The position numbers and the translations under genes are program-made. Below the pieces are notes generated by a model, which was given only the letters and a program-made list of their open reading frames with translations, ran no database searches and was not told the DNA's origin. 64,000 nucleotides of DNA from Rhizopus arrhizus (taxonomy: Eukaryota > Mucoromycota > Mucoromycetes > Mucorales > Rhizopodaceae): NCBI GenBank assembly GCA_024220505.1, contig JAKZZE010000010.1, positions 1,054,001-1,118,000 of the forward strand. Reading direction: 5' to 3'. Below are positions 23,087 through 35,309 of the stretch, piece by piece (the first letter of the stretch is position 1; every line of letters begins with the position of its first letter).

Positions 23087-26000
23087 TTATAAACTAAGAG
23101 TATCATCTGCTTGATAAATATATAATTGAATATGTTTTTTACATTTAGAAGGCAAGGACTTTGCATAAGGAGATTCCAAATCTTGTAAAACCTGGTCTCT
23201 AAGTTGAGCAATGTAGGTAGATGCTTGCTGGGCAGAGAAGACGGGTGGAGTAGAGATGGATTGTCGTCTTGAGCTTCCACTACTTGAGTGGATAATAAGT
23301 GCCTTCAGAGTACGTAGATGAACAGCGAGGGTGGACAAGACGAGGACGCTTGCTTCACAATTACTAGAGGCTCCTGAATGAGTAGAAGAAATTTGCTGGA
23401 TACATTTAGCAGACGCTTGACGGTCCTTGGTGGCTTGATCAAGCAAGGAAGAGACCTTGTAAAGCTTGTCGTTTTGAACAAGTGCACTGGCCGCTTCAAT
23501 CAGGTTATACATCATATTTTGGTGTCGATGTAAAAGATTGGAAGAAGGATGGATATCATGATTCTTCTTTGGTTGAGTATATTCAGCAAGCACCTTCATG
23601 TTTTCGTCTTGATCCTTTGCGAGCGATTCCAAGGCAAGACCTACGCGCACCCACCACTGTAACATATGACCTGGTGCGGTCGCGGTAGCAGAGACAGAAA
23701 GCATCTGGTTCAGCTGTCTTTCAGAGAACACGGGACGTACGCCGTTCAGATAGGCAAGCCAGCACTGTTCAAGATTAGAAAGTTGCTGCCAGTACATGAC
23801 CAAGTCCAAGGGAGAGGTAACATAGGGAAGGACAAAAGAATACAACACGTTTCGACAGCTGCCTCCGACAGAGACAGCAGGGAAAACATAAGCGCCGTGA
23901 TCGAAACCGTTGCGGGCGGTGAGCATGTGTAACACTTGATCGTGACACTCGGAATTGAGCCACTGGTTGGTAACAAGCTGGTCGTTGACCACCGCATCCT
24001 CTTGCTGTCCTTCGGATTTTTTGCTGTTTAAGCATTCAGTCACCTTCTTCCAGTGATAGGGGATCAGGTAAGATGAGATGAAGGAAGGCAAAGCGAGTTC
24101 GAATTGAAGAGCAGCGCTTGCGTGTACTCTGGCAATTGTGTTGTGACCACAGAAAGAGACATAGTTCTTGTCACGTTTCATCTTGTGAAGCTGAGAGAGC
24201 ATACGAATGGAGGAATGTAACATGTTGAGACGGGTGATGTCAGGGTTACCTAATTGAAAGCATTTAGTTTGTTTTAGTTTTAAAAAAAAAATCAATCGTA
24301 CCTCCAAGACATTCCACTTCATTCAAACGAATCCAGGCACCGATACGTGAGAGTTCTTCAGGACAGCCCACAGGCTTGGCATTTTTATAAAGAAAGTTGA
24401 CAAAAGAGTGAGGAACGAGAAAATAGAAAAGGTTGAAGATGATGTCAAGGGTGGTGAGCAGAATGGAATGAATATCATTGTGATGTTTTAAATTAACAAT
24501 GGCTGAGGATTTACCAACAGATCGAACAAGGTCAACATGCAGACGGCTCCATGCAGTAGGGACCTCGTTATCGTAATGACAGTGATCAACACACTCCTTG
24601 CTTTTCTTGACCGATCGAGGACGAAGCCAACGGAAGAGAAGAGGAAATAAGCAGAGGTAGAATAGACCAAAGGCATATAAAGCATAACGAGCCAACGGCC
24701 TAAATAAAAAGGTTAGCTTAGAAACAAAGGGAAATGTGAGTATTTACCAAAAGTCAAATGATGTTGATTGATTCAAAGGTTGGTCTTGAAGGACGCTTTG
24801 ATTGCTAAAGACATCAAAGGTAGCCTCTGCTTGGACTTCATGATGCTGGATTTGTTGAGTCGTTGAGGGAGAAGCAGTGAAGAAGACGAGACACATGAAA
24901 GCGGCCATGAACATTTTATTTCCGCTGCCAGTTTCATCTTCAGAAGACGAAGCCTTTTTAGACCCCTCTTTTTTGGATTGACGACGACGGTAAGGCCTTC
25001 TTTCTTGCTTGGGCAGCAGCTGAGCCAGGGCAGCTCTCTGAGCAGCTCTTTCCCGCAGCAGTTTCTGTCTCTCGACCCGTTCTCGTTCTTGAGCCTCACG
25101 ACGTTCACGAGCCAAGCGTTCGTTTTCAGCCTTTTCGAATTCTTTTTTCTGGTAGAGAAACCTTGAAAGGACGTCTTGACCCCCTGGCATTTGAGCGATG
25201 ATCTGCTGAAGGATCAAGTTTTCATTATCGGCTCTTTCGTTGGTCGTCTTGAGGAACTGAATGTATTCGGTTGCCTTTCTGAGAATAGTGGCCTTGTTGA
25301 GTTTCTTGGCGACTTCGACACCGTCAACGATTTCTGTTTCCGAATCACTGGATTCTTCTTCATCTTTGTCATGTGGATGGGTACCATTCGAACCAGGACA
25401 GAGACGAGCTTTGTAAAGTGCAGGTACAACGTTTTTTAGCTCACGGATACGATCGTTGATGTTATTTCTATATCTTCTTTCGATTGCGTTATGAGCGACC
25501 TTCTTTAGTTGTTTTCCTGGACCATGTATCACTGTTGGATCATTAATCGTTCGTAAATTATTTTGCCTTGTTGTCTTTCTCCAGTGTTTACTATCTTCTT
25601 TTTCTTCTTCTAAAGGATGAACTGGGTCTAGAAAAAATAATTTTTTTTTAATTAAAAAAAAAAATAAAATTCATAAAGAATGATTTTTACTTTTAAATTG
25701 ACACCATTGATTGATGGATGAGAAAGCATCAGTTAGTGGGGCATCCAGTGGTGGAGATGGCAAGTTGGTATGACTGTTGCTGAGGGCTTGCTGAGATGAA
25801 ATCTCATTGATGGGTGTTGTCGGTATGTTGATCCCAGGCACATCATGGTTTAAGGTATACAAACAATTTTTTTTGCTAGTATTGTTATTCACCAGGAAGC
25901 CGGCTAAAGCTTTATTTGCTTCTTCCTTTATGTTGTTCATTGAATATAAAGGAGGACTGTTCATTGTGGGCGATAAAGAATGTGAAGTGTATCCATCAGA

Positions 26001-26330
26001 AGAAGAAAGTGGTGAGCTGGATGGAGAGATTTGTGTTGGAGAGGGTCGAGTGGATAGATTCCAATCAAAGAGGTTAAAGCTTTGCTGCTGCTGCTGCTGT
26101 TGGTGCTGTTGGTTAGATAAAGGTGAAAGGTAATTGTATTGTCTATTATTATTTGGAGAATTTATTGAAGGAAGCATGATATCATTATCATTGCTATTGT
26201 TATTCACAGCTTCTTGTTGTGGTGAAGACTGTTGTTGTTCTTCAGGATATAGAATATCACGATTTTGTTGATTTGAGTTTGCGACATCAAAATAAGCGTC
26301 GAAATCCAAATCGGATAGTTCTTGTAACAT
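23087..26330 (-). CDS. sre1: Membrane-bound bHLH transcription factor of the SREBP family, 4 exons
   Basis: Exons 26330-25691, 25627-24748, 24699-24302 and 24249-23087 encode 1026 residues. The start at 26330 gives MLQELSDLDFDAYFD, an acidic activation-type N-terminus; an ATG 54 nt upstream is in the leader. A Gln/Asn/Ser-rich region with a polyQ tract follows. The bHLH (about 257-345) has HNAIERRYRNNINDRIRELK, with the tyrosine diagnostic of SREBPs and an acidic loop insert. A coiled-coil-like basic zipper region follows. Two membrane segments form a hairpin, about 452-466 (MFMAAFMCLVFFTA) and 508-531 (RYALYAFGLFYLCLFPLLF), then a long regulatory C-domain. SREBPs sit in the ER and release the N-terminal half when sterol or oxygen is low, activating lipid genes. 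Confidence 0.93.
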
Positions 26331-27754
26331 GTTAATAGTTGTAGAATAAAGAAAGATGGAGTTGAAAAGAAAAGAAGGTGACAAGTAGCTATGTGTTCAA
26401 TCAGTTATATTCTTTTCGGAATTGAGATAATATACATGATTGTAACAACAGGCCACTTTTTAAAAAAGTCTTTATTGTGAACAAAAGCAATTGATTGGTT
26501 TAAAATCGTCACCTCACTTTTTTTATTTATTTATTTTGTCAGCACAGAAAAAAAAAAAAAAAGACAGTGAAAACCTCACGCCATTTTAATTAAGTATTTT
26601 CTTTTGTTATACTCGCATCTTATTATTCTTTTCCAATTTTATCTCTTTTCGATCATTCATAAACTCCACTCTTTTTTTTTTTGGTGTGTGTGTGGGCTTT
26701 GCAGAGTTCATAAGAATAAAAATGATCTGATAAAAATTACTTTAAATCATGTCTGTGTATCCTTTGCTCTTTCCCCTCTTCTTCAATTGTCCATAAAATT
26801 TTATTCTTTTCCTTTTTTATTTCTTCCCCAAAAACAATGAAACATATGATCCATCAGGCACGTTTTTATCACTCGCTATTATCCCGAGCCCCTTTCTCCT
26901 TTTATTTTATCCTTCATTTTGGGCAAATGTTCGGAGAATCAAGAAAAGATTCATTTTTATGGAGAAATAAACTATTCGGAACTCTCCTTTATTATTAAAA
27001 TATATAAATTATTCTAGTCTTTTTAAAATAAGATTTTCTTCTTTTTATTTCAACAGTCAATCGGTTGCTATGATCAAAATTAATAGAATTAATTACAATT
27101 GTATAGAAACATTATGTGTAACAAATTGAATGTGAACTCGGCATGTCAATATTAAAAGAGACAGTTTGCCAAATAAGGTTTGAAGGATAATTGTATACAG
27201 AAAAAAATAGTAGAGCTATAATTATCAGTGAAGCTATAAACAAAGAAAAAGAAATAGAAAAAGAAGCTTGATTAAATAAAGGTTAAACTACTTTAATCAT
27301 TCAACTAGTGTAACAAAGGCTTAAAGTTGTCAAAGGAAAAGGATAGAAAGTACTCTAGCCTCAAGCTCTTGTTGAAAAGAAAAACATGGGCACTTGTTTG
27401 TCTTTTTTGATGAATAGTATCTCATATGATATTCATATGAAAAAAAGATTTCCCCTACGAGAAAACATGGAGACCAATCATAAAACAAGTATTACATAAT
27501 ATAATTATCTTGATTACACGCAAGGAGAAAAAAGAATAAGGCCATTAGGAATCTTGAATGCTTCTTATAATAGCACAAGTGACAGTTTTACATAATAAAT
27601 CAAAACAAGCAACTAATAAAACCTTTTTATTATTATTATTATTTCGCAAATCGTGAAAGACAGAAAAGGTGAATGAAAGATGAAGGAGATTGATGACTCT
27701 TTTTTTTTATTTAATCTAGGATTTTCTTATTTCTTTGGGTTTATGTATTTGAAA
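26331..27754. other. 1.4-kb intergenic region
   Basis: This is the SREBP leader and promoter plus the 3' flank of the next minus-strand gene. It holds T-tracts and a short GT run near 26690. No ORF with support and no RNA gene was seen. Confidence 0.6.
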
Positions 27755-28495
27755 TTAATGACGGCCATCATTGTCTCTGTCATCATAGAATAGCTGGGGT
27801 TCATAAATATTTAATTTGGTTTGATGATTATCCAATGATGAGCAAAGTACCCAGTCTGATTTATCAATTAATGTATTAGAAGGAGAAATAGTTGGTTCTG
27901 GTTTTAAAGTTGGTTGTGTACAATCCTCTTTGATCTGACCTGCAAACAGACTCGGACTAAGGGCCAATTGGGGTGAGTATTGTGACTTGAAGGCGGCTGA
28001 TGACCAAGAGCCGACCAATGTGTCCGAAGTCAACCTTTTTTCTTTCACAGGTGTTGGCGTTGTCGCTGAAATGTAGGCTGGAAGCATAGCAGGCTCGGGA
28101 TCCTTTACATAACATATCATTTTAGGGTCGGGCCTTCTGTAATAAGGATATGTCATCTTTGGCTTGTTCATTTGTCGGATACAGTACATCATGAAAAATG
28201 CCAGCAAGCCTAGACCTGCGATTGCGCCCAACAAGGGGCCAACGAAGCAGAGGGTATCTGGTTTTGATTCAGGTACTGCTTTATCACCAAATCCAGAATT
28301 ATTTGTGTTTATGAATAACGTAGATTGGGTGGAGGATGGGATAAATGACGGTGGACCACCGAAAGTAGCCGTCTGTTTTGCTTCTGTAGTCCTAGTGGCA
28401 GTACTCAAAACAAAACTAGATGAAAGAGTGGTATGAATCATGTGTGTTGTTATGCTGTGAGCCACAGAAGTATGAAAGTGGCTATACTCTGACAT
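27755..28495 (-). CDS. Single-pass membrane protein with Ser/Thr-rich ectodomain, unknown
   Basis: The single exon encodes 246 residues starting MSEYSHFHTSVAHSITT. The first 80 residues are Ser/Thr-rich and likely O-glycosylated if extracellular. One strong membrane helix follows (PLLGAIAGLGLLAFFMMYCI, about 88-110), flanked by basic RQMNKPK. The cytoplasmic tail is Pro/Ser-rich (TPTPVKEKRLTSD, SQYSPQLALSPSL). There is no classical signal peptide, so it would insert by its own helix. The layout is like fungal cell-wall stress sensors (Mid2/Wsc type) or signalling mucins, but no WSC domain or specific motif is present. It is divergent from the bZIP gene, with 356 bp between starts. Confidence 0.72.
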   Translation of the reverse strand: MSEYSHFHTSVAHSITTHMIHTTLSSSFVLSTATRTTEAKQTATFGGPPSFIPSSTQSTLFINTNNSGFGDKAVPESKPDTLCFVGPLLGAIAGLGLLAFFMMYCIRQMNKPKMTYPYYRRPDPKMICYVKDPEPAMLPAYISATTPTPVKEKRLTSDTLVGSWSSAAFKSQYSPQLALSPSLFAGQIKEDCTQPTLKPEPTISPSNTLIDKSDWVLCSSLDNHQTKLNIYEPQLFYDDRDNDGRH

Positions 28496-28851
28496 CTTTA
28501 AAAGGCAGAAAGAAAGAAAGAAAAAGAGAGAAAAGGTATTTTATATGAAGAGTATATGCAAACAATCTGTTGTTCTCATTTCTTATTTGCGTAAAAAGGT
28601 ATACTCCTTATATTTACAAGATAGTAAAGAGGGAGTCAAGTATATAAAAAGATAACTCTATAGTTTAATTTACTCAACTCCTCTCTCTTTCAATCATAAA
28701 AAAAAAAGTCCACATAAAAACATCGCTTTTAAAATTCAGCGCATGAAACGTTAAGGAACCACATGAAATAAAAAATAAATACGGTTTTCTTTATATTTCT
28801 ACATAAGCCCCCCCTTTCTTCTTTTTTTTTCTATTAATCTTTTAGTCAACA
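28496..28851. promoter_or_regulatory. 356-bp divergent promoter region
   Basis: It separates the start codons of the membrane protein (minus) and the bZIP factor (plus). It is AT-rich with pyrimidine tracts immediately before both starts (CCCCCC then T-rich near 28808-28830). No specific operator was recognised. Confidence 0.45.
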
Positions 28852-29502
28852 ATGACAACTATCAAAGAAGAAGCAAATTCAAGTCAAGAATCTTTGGATT
28901 CATTTACAGAACAAGTAAATGCATTAGCTGAAAACGAACAGATGGAGAATAAAAATACAAAGCAAGATAGCCACACACAGGTACACAACGAAACACGTCA
29001 ATCTACAAGCACTTCTCCATTGGGATTTGATCCATCGCCAGAAGATCAAGTTCAGATGGCATCATTTACTACAGCAGCTCTCACTCACGTACTCGTTTCA
29101 CCTATGATGCTGACGTCTATATCACCTAGTATCTTTCAACAATTAAATCGCAACAATCATGTCATGTTGTCTTCAACACAAAACAGTGATCACTCAGAGG
29201 ATGCAGAGATGAAAGTGGCTGGTAAACCTCGAGAATTAACAATGGAAGAAAAACGCCAGAGGCGATTATGGAGGAATCGATTGGCAGCTAAAGAGTGTCG
29301 TAAGAAGAAAAAGATTTATGTTGAAGAGTTGAAGGTGAAGATTAAGGAACTGGAAGACCAAAATGAGTTGTTACGCAAAGAGGTAGTTGAATTAAAAGGA
29401 AAGTTATCCTTTTTCGATCCATCATCAAATTCAGCAGAAGAAACTTTCAAATTAATAAAAGAGGTTGAGGCACTAAACGCTAAGCTTGGCATAACAAAGT
29501 GA
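28852..29502 (+). CDS. bZIP transcription factor (ATF/CREB-like)
   Basis: The intronless CDS encodes 216 residues. The N-terminal two-thirds is Ser/Thr/Gln-rich and acidic, as in activation domains. The basic region RQRRLWRNRLAAKECRKKKK fits N-x2-A-A-x2-C-R-x2-K of the ATF/CREB and related bZIPs. A leucine zipper follows with heptad leucines (VEELKVKIKELEDQNELLRK and onward through LKGKLSF). It acts as a nuclear dimer, probably on CRE/TGACGTCA-like sites by family analogy. A possible MAPK-type Ser-Pro site occurs in the N-terminus (TSPLGFDPSPEDQ). Target genes cannot be inferred. Confidence 0.9.
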   Translation: MTTIKEEANSSQESLDSFTEQVNALAENEQMENKNTKQDSHTQVHNETRQSTSTSPLGFDPSPEDQVQMASFTTAALTHVLVSPMMLTSISPSIFQQLNRNNHVMLSSTQNSDHSEDAEMKVAGKPRELTMEEKRQRRLWRNRLAAKECRKKKKIYVEELKVKIKELEDQNELLRKEVVELKGKLSFFDPSSNSAEETFKLIKEVEALNAKLGITK

Positions 29503-31641
29503 ACAAAAGGTCCTTATCCTTTTGAGTTATCCAAGTATAAAAATGAAAATAAATATTGCTTTTTGCTGAATAAATACCTATTTTTAATCGGCTCTCTGCG
29601 GCCTTTTTAATTTCGTTTTGCTTTGATCGACTCCACCTTGCGTTTTAGAAAGTTTACACTCCATTTTAATTTAAACATTCAACAGAGGAAAAAGCATCCA
29701 TACATGGCTTATTTGTATAGCTGTCTTGTCATAATAAACATGAGTAAGTTTATTAAATTCTTTTATCTAAAAAAAAAAGATTGATCCGTGTTAATGCTGA
29801 TTTATAGTAAAAGAACGGAACAGATCAGGACAGGAAAAAGAAAAATAGTTAGGATGTGATTAAGAGCATGTAGAGGCCCTTTACTGAAAAAATGTTAAAC
29901 TATAGTTCAGACTTGAAAAATTTGATAGAATAGGAAATAAATAGCTGTTACAGAGAATGATGTCAACTTTTATCATATTTCACATAAGCCATTATAGCGC
30001 TATTTATAAAAACAAGGGAAATAGCTTAACTCACTGGAATGTATTGACTGTAAGTATTGAACTTTTTAGGAGCTAGTTAGGTAGCATTGGTCCTCCTCAA
30101 GACAATACTCACTTAAACACGAAATAGATTTGAATAAACTGTGTCCTGTAGCCAGATAATGAAAAAGGGACAATAAATAGGTTGAATGAAAGCTGTGTTG
30201 ATTCAAATATGCCTTGTCATTATAGTAAGACTATAATTTACAAAAAGCCATCGTCATGGATGATATTATCCCGCAGAGGCACATGCCAAGGACTACAAAT
30301 AGAACAGTTCGGGCAACTGAATCCTTAAAAAAAAAAAAAAACTGAGTTCATAACACACTGTTGCCATTAGACAGGTTTTAGTGCGATTCACTTGATTTGT
30401 CACGTCAATGATCGACTCTGAGACTTTTAAGAGGTCTCAATTCATCATAACCACGTCTTTTGATGACAGTTTGTATAAAGAGTTTCAAACACATTTTACG
30501 ATATATAAAAATACGATTGCAGAAGCTGATTTGTAGCCTGGCTTGTGTTGATAACTTTGGATGTTTTGTTTGTACACCTTGTATATTCAATTATTTTCCA
30601 CGCTTGTAATCTAGGTCACCAATCTTTTTTTTTTTCTCTTTCTCTTGCTTACATCACTTTTTAGATGGACCCAATATTGTACTTTATGCAAATCATTTTC
30701 AAACTAACACTTCAGATCGCTACAGTTAGATTAAATCTTTTTTTTTGTTTGATTTTCACTTGGAAATTTGTTAAAAAAAATTAGAAATTACTGGTCTTTA
30801 TCATACTCTACAAAGATCATTAGTGTCATCTTTAAGGAACGGAGTTAATGGCGCGTCATCCGCTAGCACCCTTTACTTTTTTTATAAAATCATTGTATGA
30901 CAGTGATATCATTCGCATCTCACGAGCGTATGCCTAATAAGACAGAAATGAAGAGTTTTTATGAGTAAATTTACGGATTTGAAGCAAATGTTTTGTATTT
31001 GAATGACAATACAAACAGTGGCTAGGCATGTTTCTATTTTAATTTTTATTGTCTTAAATTTGGTAATCCTGATTTGCGTACGCCGCTGAGCTGGTGTAAC
31101 CATTTAAAATAAACAAGAAGGATGGAATGAAAGCAGACATTCTTGTTTTGTGTCCATTCAATAGAGTAGAGCATCGGTTAATTATTTATTGACATTCAAT
31201 AGACTTTTGTGCTGCTGTGATTCATATCATTCCGGGAAAAATAAAAACGCTTACTTTTTTGGCCTTTCTGAAGGCAAAAAATAGAACCGGAAAAATCACC
31301 GGTGTCGTTGTGCTTGAGCAAGTCATGATTCTTATTCTGGTATATGCAGGAAGTTGTGCTCAATCATTTGTTTGTATTGGCTTTTATGAAAAATAAAGCA
31401 AATATTGGCTGGCAGAAAGAATTTAATGCAATGTTTTTGCTATCATCCAAACAAGGATTTCTTTTTCTTATATCCAAACAGGTTACACACAAATTCAATT
31501 TTTTCTTTTTTAAGGTTTTGCTGATTAAAAATAGAAATTTTTTTTTTCTTTTTATATTTAAACCACAGTGCTTTATCAGTCCTTTCTTTTTGTTTCATTT
31601 TTTTTTTATATATATTTTCGCCTGCTGACATCTACTACAGG
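29503..31641. other. 2.1-kb intergenic region
   Basis: No intact gene. A minus-strand stretch at about 30240-30420 has exon-like pieces: a hydrophobic segment VARTVLFVVLGMCLCGIISS preceded by a T-tract/AAG acceptor-like site, and SESIIDVTNQVNRTK upstream of it. Frames do not join cleanly, so it is not called as a gene. The last 50 bp (T-rich, TATATATA) is the promoter of the next gene. Confidence 0.4.
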
Positions 31642-33024
31642 ATGATGATACGTTCAACTAAATTCATTTGGGCTACATGCCTTTTATCATTAATATTCAT
31701 CATGTTTCTTGTTGTCTACACAACTTCACAATCTGTCAGTGTTCAATTACAATTTAATGTTGAATCAATCTCATCAAAATATTCAAAAGAAAATAATGTC
31801 GAAAAGTACGTTACTTATTATCCACACTCTGGTCTTCATAATCAACGTCTTGCTTTAATCAATGCACTTGTACTCGCAAAGGCACTCAATCGCACCTTGA
31901 TTTTACCAGATATCAACATCGGTAAAGCTGTCGCTTGGAATGCGGCCCCTCGATTTGAGCAAAAGATGAGCATCTGTCCGATAGAAAAGACTGCCCGAAA
32001 CTGTAAAGGTTTCCGCAAATATGTCCCTCTTCCTGCCGAAGCCATCTTTGATCTATCTGCTGCTCGTTCGAATGGCGTACGTATAATTCACCGCACGAGC
32101 ATGTCACAAACTTACTTTGAAGACGTGTGGGATGCTACAGACGATGATATTTATCGCGTCAATGACTTGATTCGTCTTTCTTATCGTATTTTTGATTCAA
32201 GAGAAAACGAGGACATCATGTACAATTTTACTCAGCGCATTGATATGCAAGATCTCGCAATCAGACAAGAACGCTTTATTATCTTTGGATCCTTGCATTA
32301 TACAAACAGACTTGCATTAAGTGACCCTCAATTGATCTGGTTTCAGCATCATCTTCAACAGGAGATCAGCATCAGCCATCCTGTGGTGATTCAACAAGCC
32401 TTAAGGATCATTTCCAGACTGGGTGGTCCTAATAACTTTGTGGGTGTTCATTTACGTCAAGGTGATGGCTTTTTCAAATCATTGATGGTAGAGACAATAA
32501 CCTCAGTGAGACTTGCTTTAGAACAAGATGATTTATCCTATTTACAAACAGATCAAATACCTATTCCTACCACTCGATCTCTCACAGAAACAGAGAAAAA
32601 CACGATAGAAAGATTACAAAACATCAAAGACACCAACAACTTACTGAATCAGTGTCTTGGAATCAATCACCCAGACAATCATCCTAGACTGCGCCTTATT
32701 TACATGGCTACCGATACACCACGACCTCGGATAGCCTTGAAAGATTTACACACAGAATTCCCATGTATCTTTACTCTTTCTGATTTCCCAGAGGTCATTC
32801 AAGACACACTTTCTGCCAAGCCTATGGAAACTGGAAATGAAGTGGTTGACGGTGAATATGCACGCGTTGGCAAAGGGATCAATTCCCTCTTGATTCCTAT
32901 GGTTGAGGCTGAGATTGCATCACATGCTTCAGCATTTATTGGAACAAGAAGAAGCACTTTCTCAAGCTATATTATGCACAGATACAATAAGTTTCAAACC
33001 ATGTACGCAACACTACTTTCTTAA
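31642..33024 (+). CDS. GDP-fucose protein O-fucosyltransferase-like type II membrane protein
   Basis: The single exon encodes 460 residues. A short cytoplasmic N-terminus and one signal-anchor helix (about 8-27, ATCLLSLIFIMFLVVYT) place the catalytic domain in the Golgi/ER lumen. The domain opens with YYPHSGLHNQRLALINALVLAKALNRTLILP, the nucleotide-sugar binding start typical of O-FucT (PF10250-type) enzymes. GVHLRQGDGFF is the central basic motif and AFIGTRRSTFSSYI the C-terminal motif. These three motifs in order match the family. Mucoralean walls and secreted polymers contain fucose, so cell-wall or glycoprotein fucosylation is plausible, but acceptor and even donor are inferred. The start could also be the next ATG at 31645. 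Confidence 0.82.
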   Translation: MMIRSTKFIWATCLLSLIFIMFLVVYTTSQSVSVQLQFNVESISSKYSKENNVEKYVTYYPHSGLHNQRLALINALVLAKALNRTLILPDINIGKAVAWNAAPRFEQKMSICPIEKTARNCKGFRKYVPLPAEAIFDLSAARSNGVRIIHRTSMSQTYFEDVWDATDDDIYRVNDLIRLSYRIFDSRENEDIMYNFTQRIDMQDLAIRQERFIIFGSLHYTNRLALSDPQLIWFQHHLQQEISISHPVVIQQALRIISRLGGPNNFVGVHLRQGDGFFKSLMVETITSVRLALEQDDLSYLQTDQIPIPTTRSLTETEKNTIERLQNIKDTNNLLNQCLGINHPDNHPRLRLIYMATDTPRPRIALKDLHTEFPCIFTLSDFPEVIQDTLSAKPMETGNEVVDGEYARVGKGINSLLIPMVEAEIASHASAFIGTRRSTFSSYIMHRYNKFQTMYATLLS

Positions 33025-34543
33025 CTTTTATTTATTTTCATCTTTATGTATCATATCCCCTTATTCTTTATACATTCATAACGTTGTACATTTGTAAATT
33101 ATAAAATAACATTCTTAATGAACTTTAGCATCAAATAACTTTCTCTTGTTTTGTCTAGAATATTACTATTTACTGCCATCTATTTTTGTTTGTGTAATGT
33201 CACTGCTAATATAAGCCGAAACTTGAATCAGGTTGATGGTAGCGTTACTTGAAATTAATTTGACTATTTTTGAATTATAACCAAAACAAACAATATCTCA
33301 TTGGTCTTTAAAATTTTATTTTTGTCTGCAAAGCATCTACTTTTATATTTAGAAAAAAAAAAATTTTTTTTGAAAAGTTGACCATAAAAACCAGGGACCA
33401 TGATTTATTTTATTTGCCAAGATGTTTATGAAACTATTTTTTTTTTTTAGAAAAATAAGATAAAGAGGTGGGTTGGGTACACACATACACAAACGAGAAG
33501 AGGATAAAGATAAGGAAAACTGTACGATGATGTGCCTTTTATCATCAAACAGATCTACAGGTACCCTGCGCGCATCATTTTGTCATACATTTGGTATTGA
33601 AAAATCTAGAGTTTTTTTTTAAAAAAAAAGAAATAGTCCGTCCTGTTCCAAAAGTTGAAAATATAAAACATGAGAAACTTCATAAAGACGTATATGTTCT
33701 ATAGTAATTTGATGTCATTTTTCAACCGATTTTTAGTAAATGTGTAAAGACCTCAAGCAATTCAAAAAATTTCACGCACTAAAGTTTTTCTGTGGTAGGT
33801 GTGGGCACTTGGCGTAGTCTGACTTTGATGTATATAAAATATAACTTTGTATACCATCATTGAGGTGAATGGAACTTCTATTTTACTTTCTTACTGAACC
33901 TTATTTTTTAATGAACATTCAAAAAGCTTGATGTTCTTTTTTCCTCTTGGATTGAATCAGTAAAAGAATACACTACAGAAAGCTATTACATGCATTTTGC
34001 TGACTAAAGTATGAATCCAGTTCTCTCTATCTATTCATTCCATGAGATAGATGGGGTTTTAGATTTAATGAAGATTAGATTCCTTTTGGCTCTTTGTTTC
34101 TCACATTTAAAGTAATAATAATAACAAAAAAGGAACATTTTAATAATGTTTCATGCTATGCAATGTAAAATGAAATGACCAATTATGACAGAAATAAGTC
34201 TAATGACTCAATTGTTATAATATCGTTAAAAAAAAAGCCCAAACAACTGTAATACAACTCTAAGCCTTGTTATGTTTTCATCGCAGATAAATATTATTGT
34301 GTTTGATTACTAAACTTCATTAAAATACACAAGTATTCTTTTTTTTAATGACACTTTAAAGTCTTTGTTCTATCCTTCACTTTGACAAAAGGTGTTATAA
34401 ACCATATGTTTCATCATCTGAAGACTATGAAATAAAATTTAGTTTTTTTCCTTTTGTTTAAATTGTTATTTACTTCTTCATAATTCCTATTTTAGCAAAT
34501 AATAAAGTTAAAAAAAAGGGTTTATTCATTCTGATCGTTGTAC
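33025..34543. other. 1.5-kb convergent intergenic region
   Basis: This lies between the 3' ends of the fucosyltransferase-like gene (plus) and the bHLH gene (minus). Poly-A/T tracts are present near 33355-33375, 33435 and 33610-33630. No gene, tRNA or structured element was recognised. Confidence 0.6.
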
Positions 34544-35309
34544 TCACGTATCGCCCAAAACATCCTGTAGATCCCTCAACTGAGTTTTCAACTCATTTTT
34601 TAAAGAGATCAAACACTGAATATGCTCAACAGCTAAGGTAATAAAAGAAAAGTGAGTGAATACATTCTTGTAGTGCTCAACAAAACCAATTACATTTTTG
34701 TAATATCAAAGCTTCACTTCGATTACCATGGTTCAGGGATGGTACGATATCAATCAATTGATCTAATCCAATTTTAATATTCTGTCTTCTTTTTTGCTCA
34801 GATGCTATATGATTCGCTTTCTTTTGTTCTTCTGAAAGTAATTCGTGGGGTTGCTTGCGACGTCTGTGTGTTTTTGTATTCTTTTGAGGTGGATGTAGGG
34901 TTTTGTAAGGGTGGTATGATTCTAAAAGTTTGTATTTTCCTTTGTAACATGTATTCGCACTGTCATTACTATCATTACTGGGTGGTAAAGGATACCATTC
35001 ATTGCTTTCGTTATCATCTACAGACAAGAGATAATCAAGAGAGACAGGATGATGAGTTTGAATACTTGGCGATGGTTGAAAAGGTGGGTGTTCTTTTTCA
35101 TTTAAATTGTCTACATATGTTATTTGATTGAGGAGTGGATCAAAATGTTGAGTTCGCCTTGCTATTGGCTCTAAAGAGTCAGTTAATGTACATAGAGAAT
35201 ATGCATCAGGTTTTTTGCTTGTTTTATTTATACTCTTTAGACTATTCACATCATTCAGTTGATAGTCTTCAGTTAAATAGTATAGTTCGTCGTTTGAAGT
35301 GTAATTCAT
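34544..35309 (-). CDS. bHLH transcription factor, 2 exons
   Basis: Exons 35309-34694 and 34632-34544 encode 234 residues. The long N-terminal region is polar and acidic without known domains. The C-terminal bHLH reads HRRRKQPHELLSEEQKKANH and IASEQKRRQNIKIGLDQLID, a His-Glu-Arg basic region that contacts E-boxes, with helix 2 RSEALILQKSVEHIQCLISL completed only after splicing a 61-nt intron (donor GTAATT, acceptor CCTTAG). A leucine-rich continuation (LKNELKTQLRDLQDVLG) may be a short zipper. The family resembles fungal INO4/Max-like bHLH proteins; the exact orthologue is not assigned. Reading through the intron would destroy helix 2. Confidence 0.85.

Noticed and set aside
26090..26115. GCT repeat.
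   Set aside because: It encodes the polyQ of the SREBP N-terminus and needs no separate explanation.
30240..30590. Possible small spliced membrane protein on the minus strand (VLFVVLGMCLCGIISS).
   Set aside because: Neighbouring coding-like pieces are in incompatible frames and there is no convincing ATG or donor.
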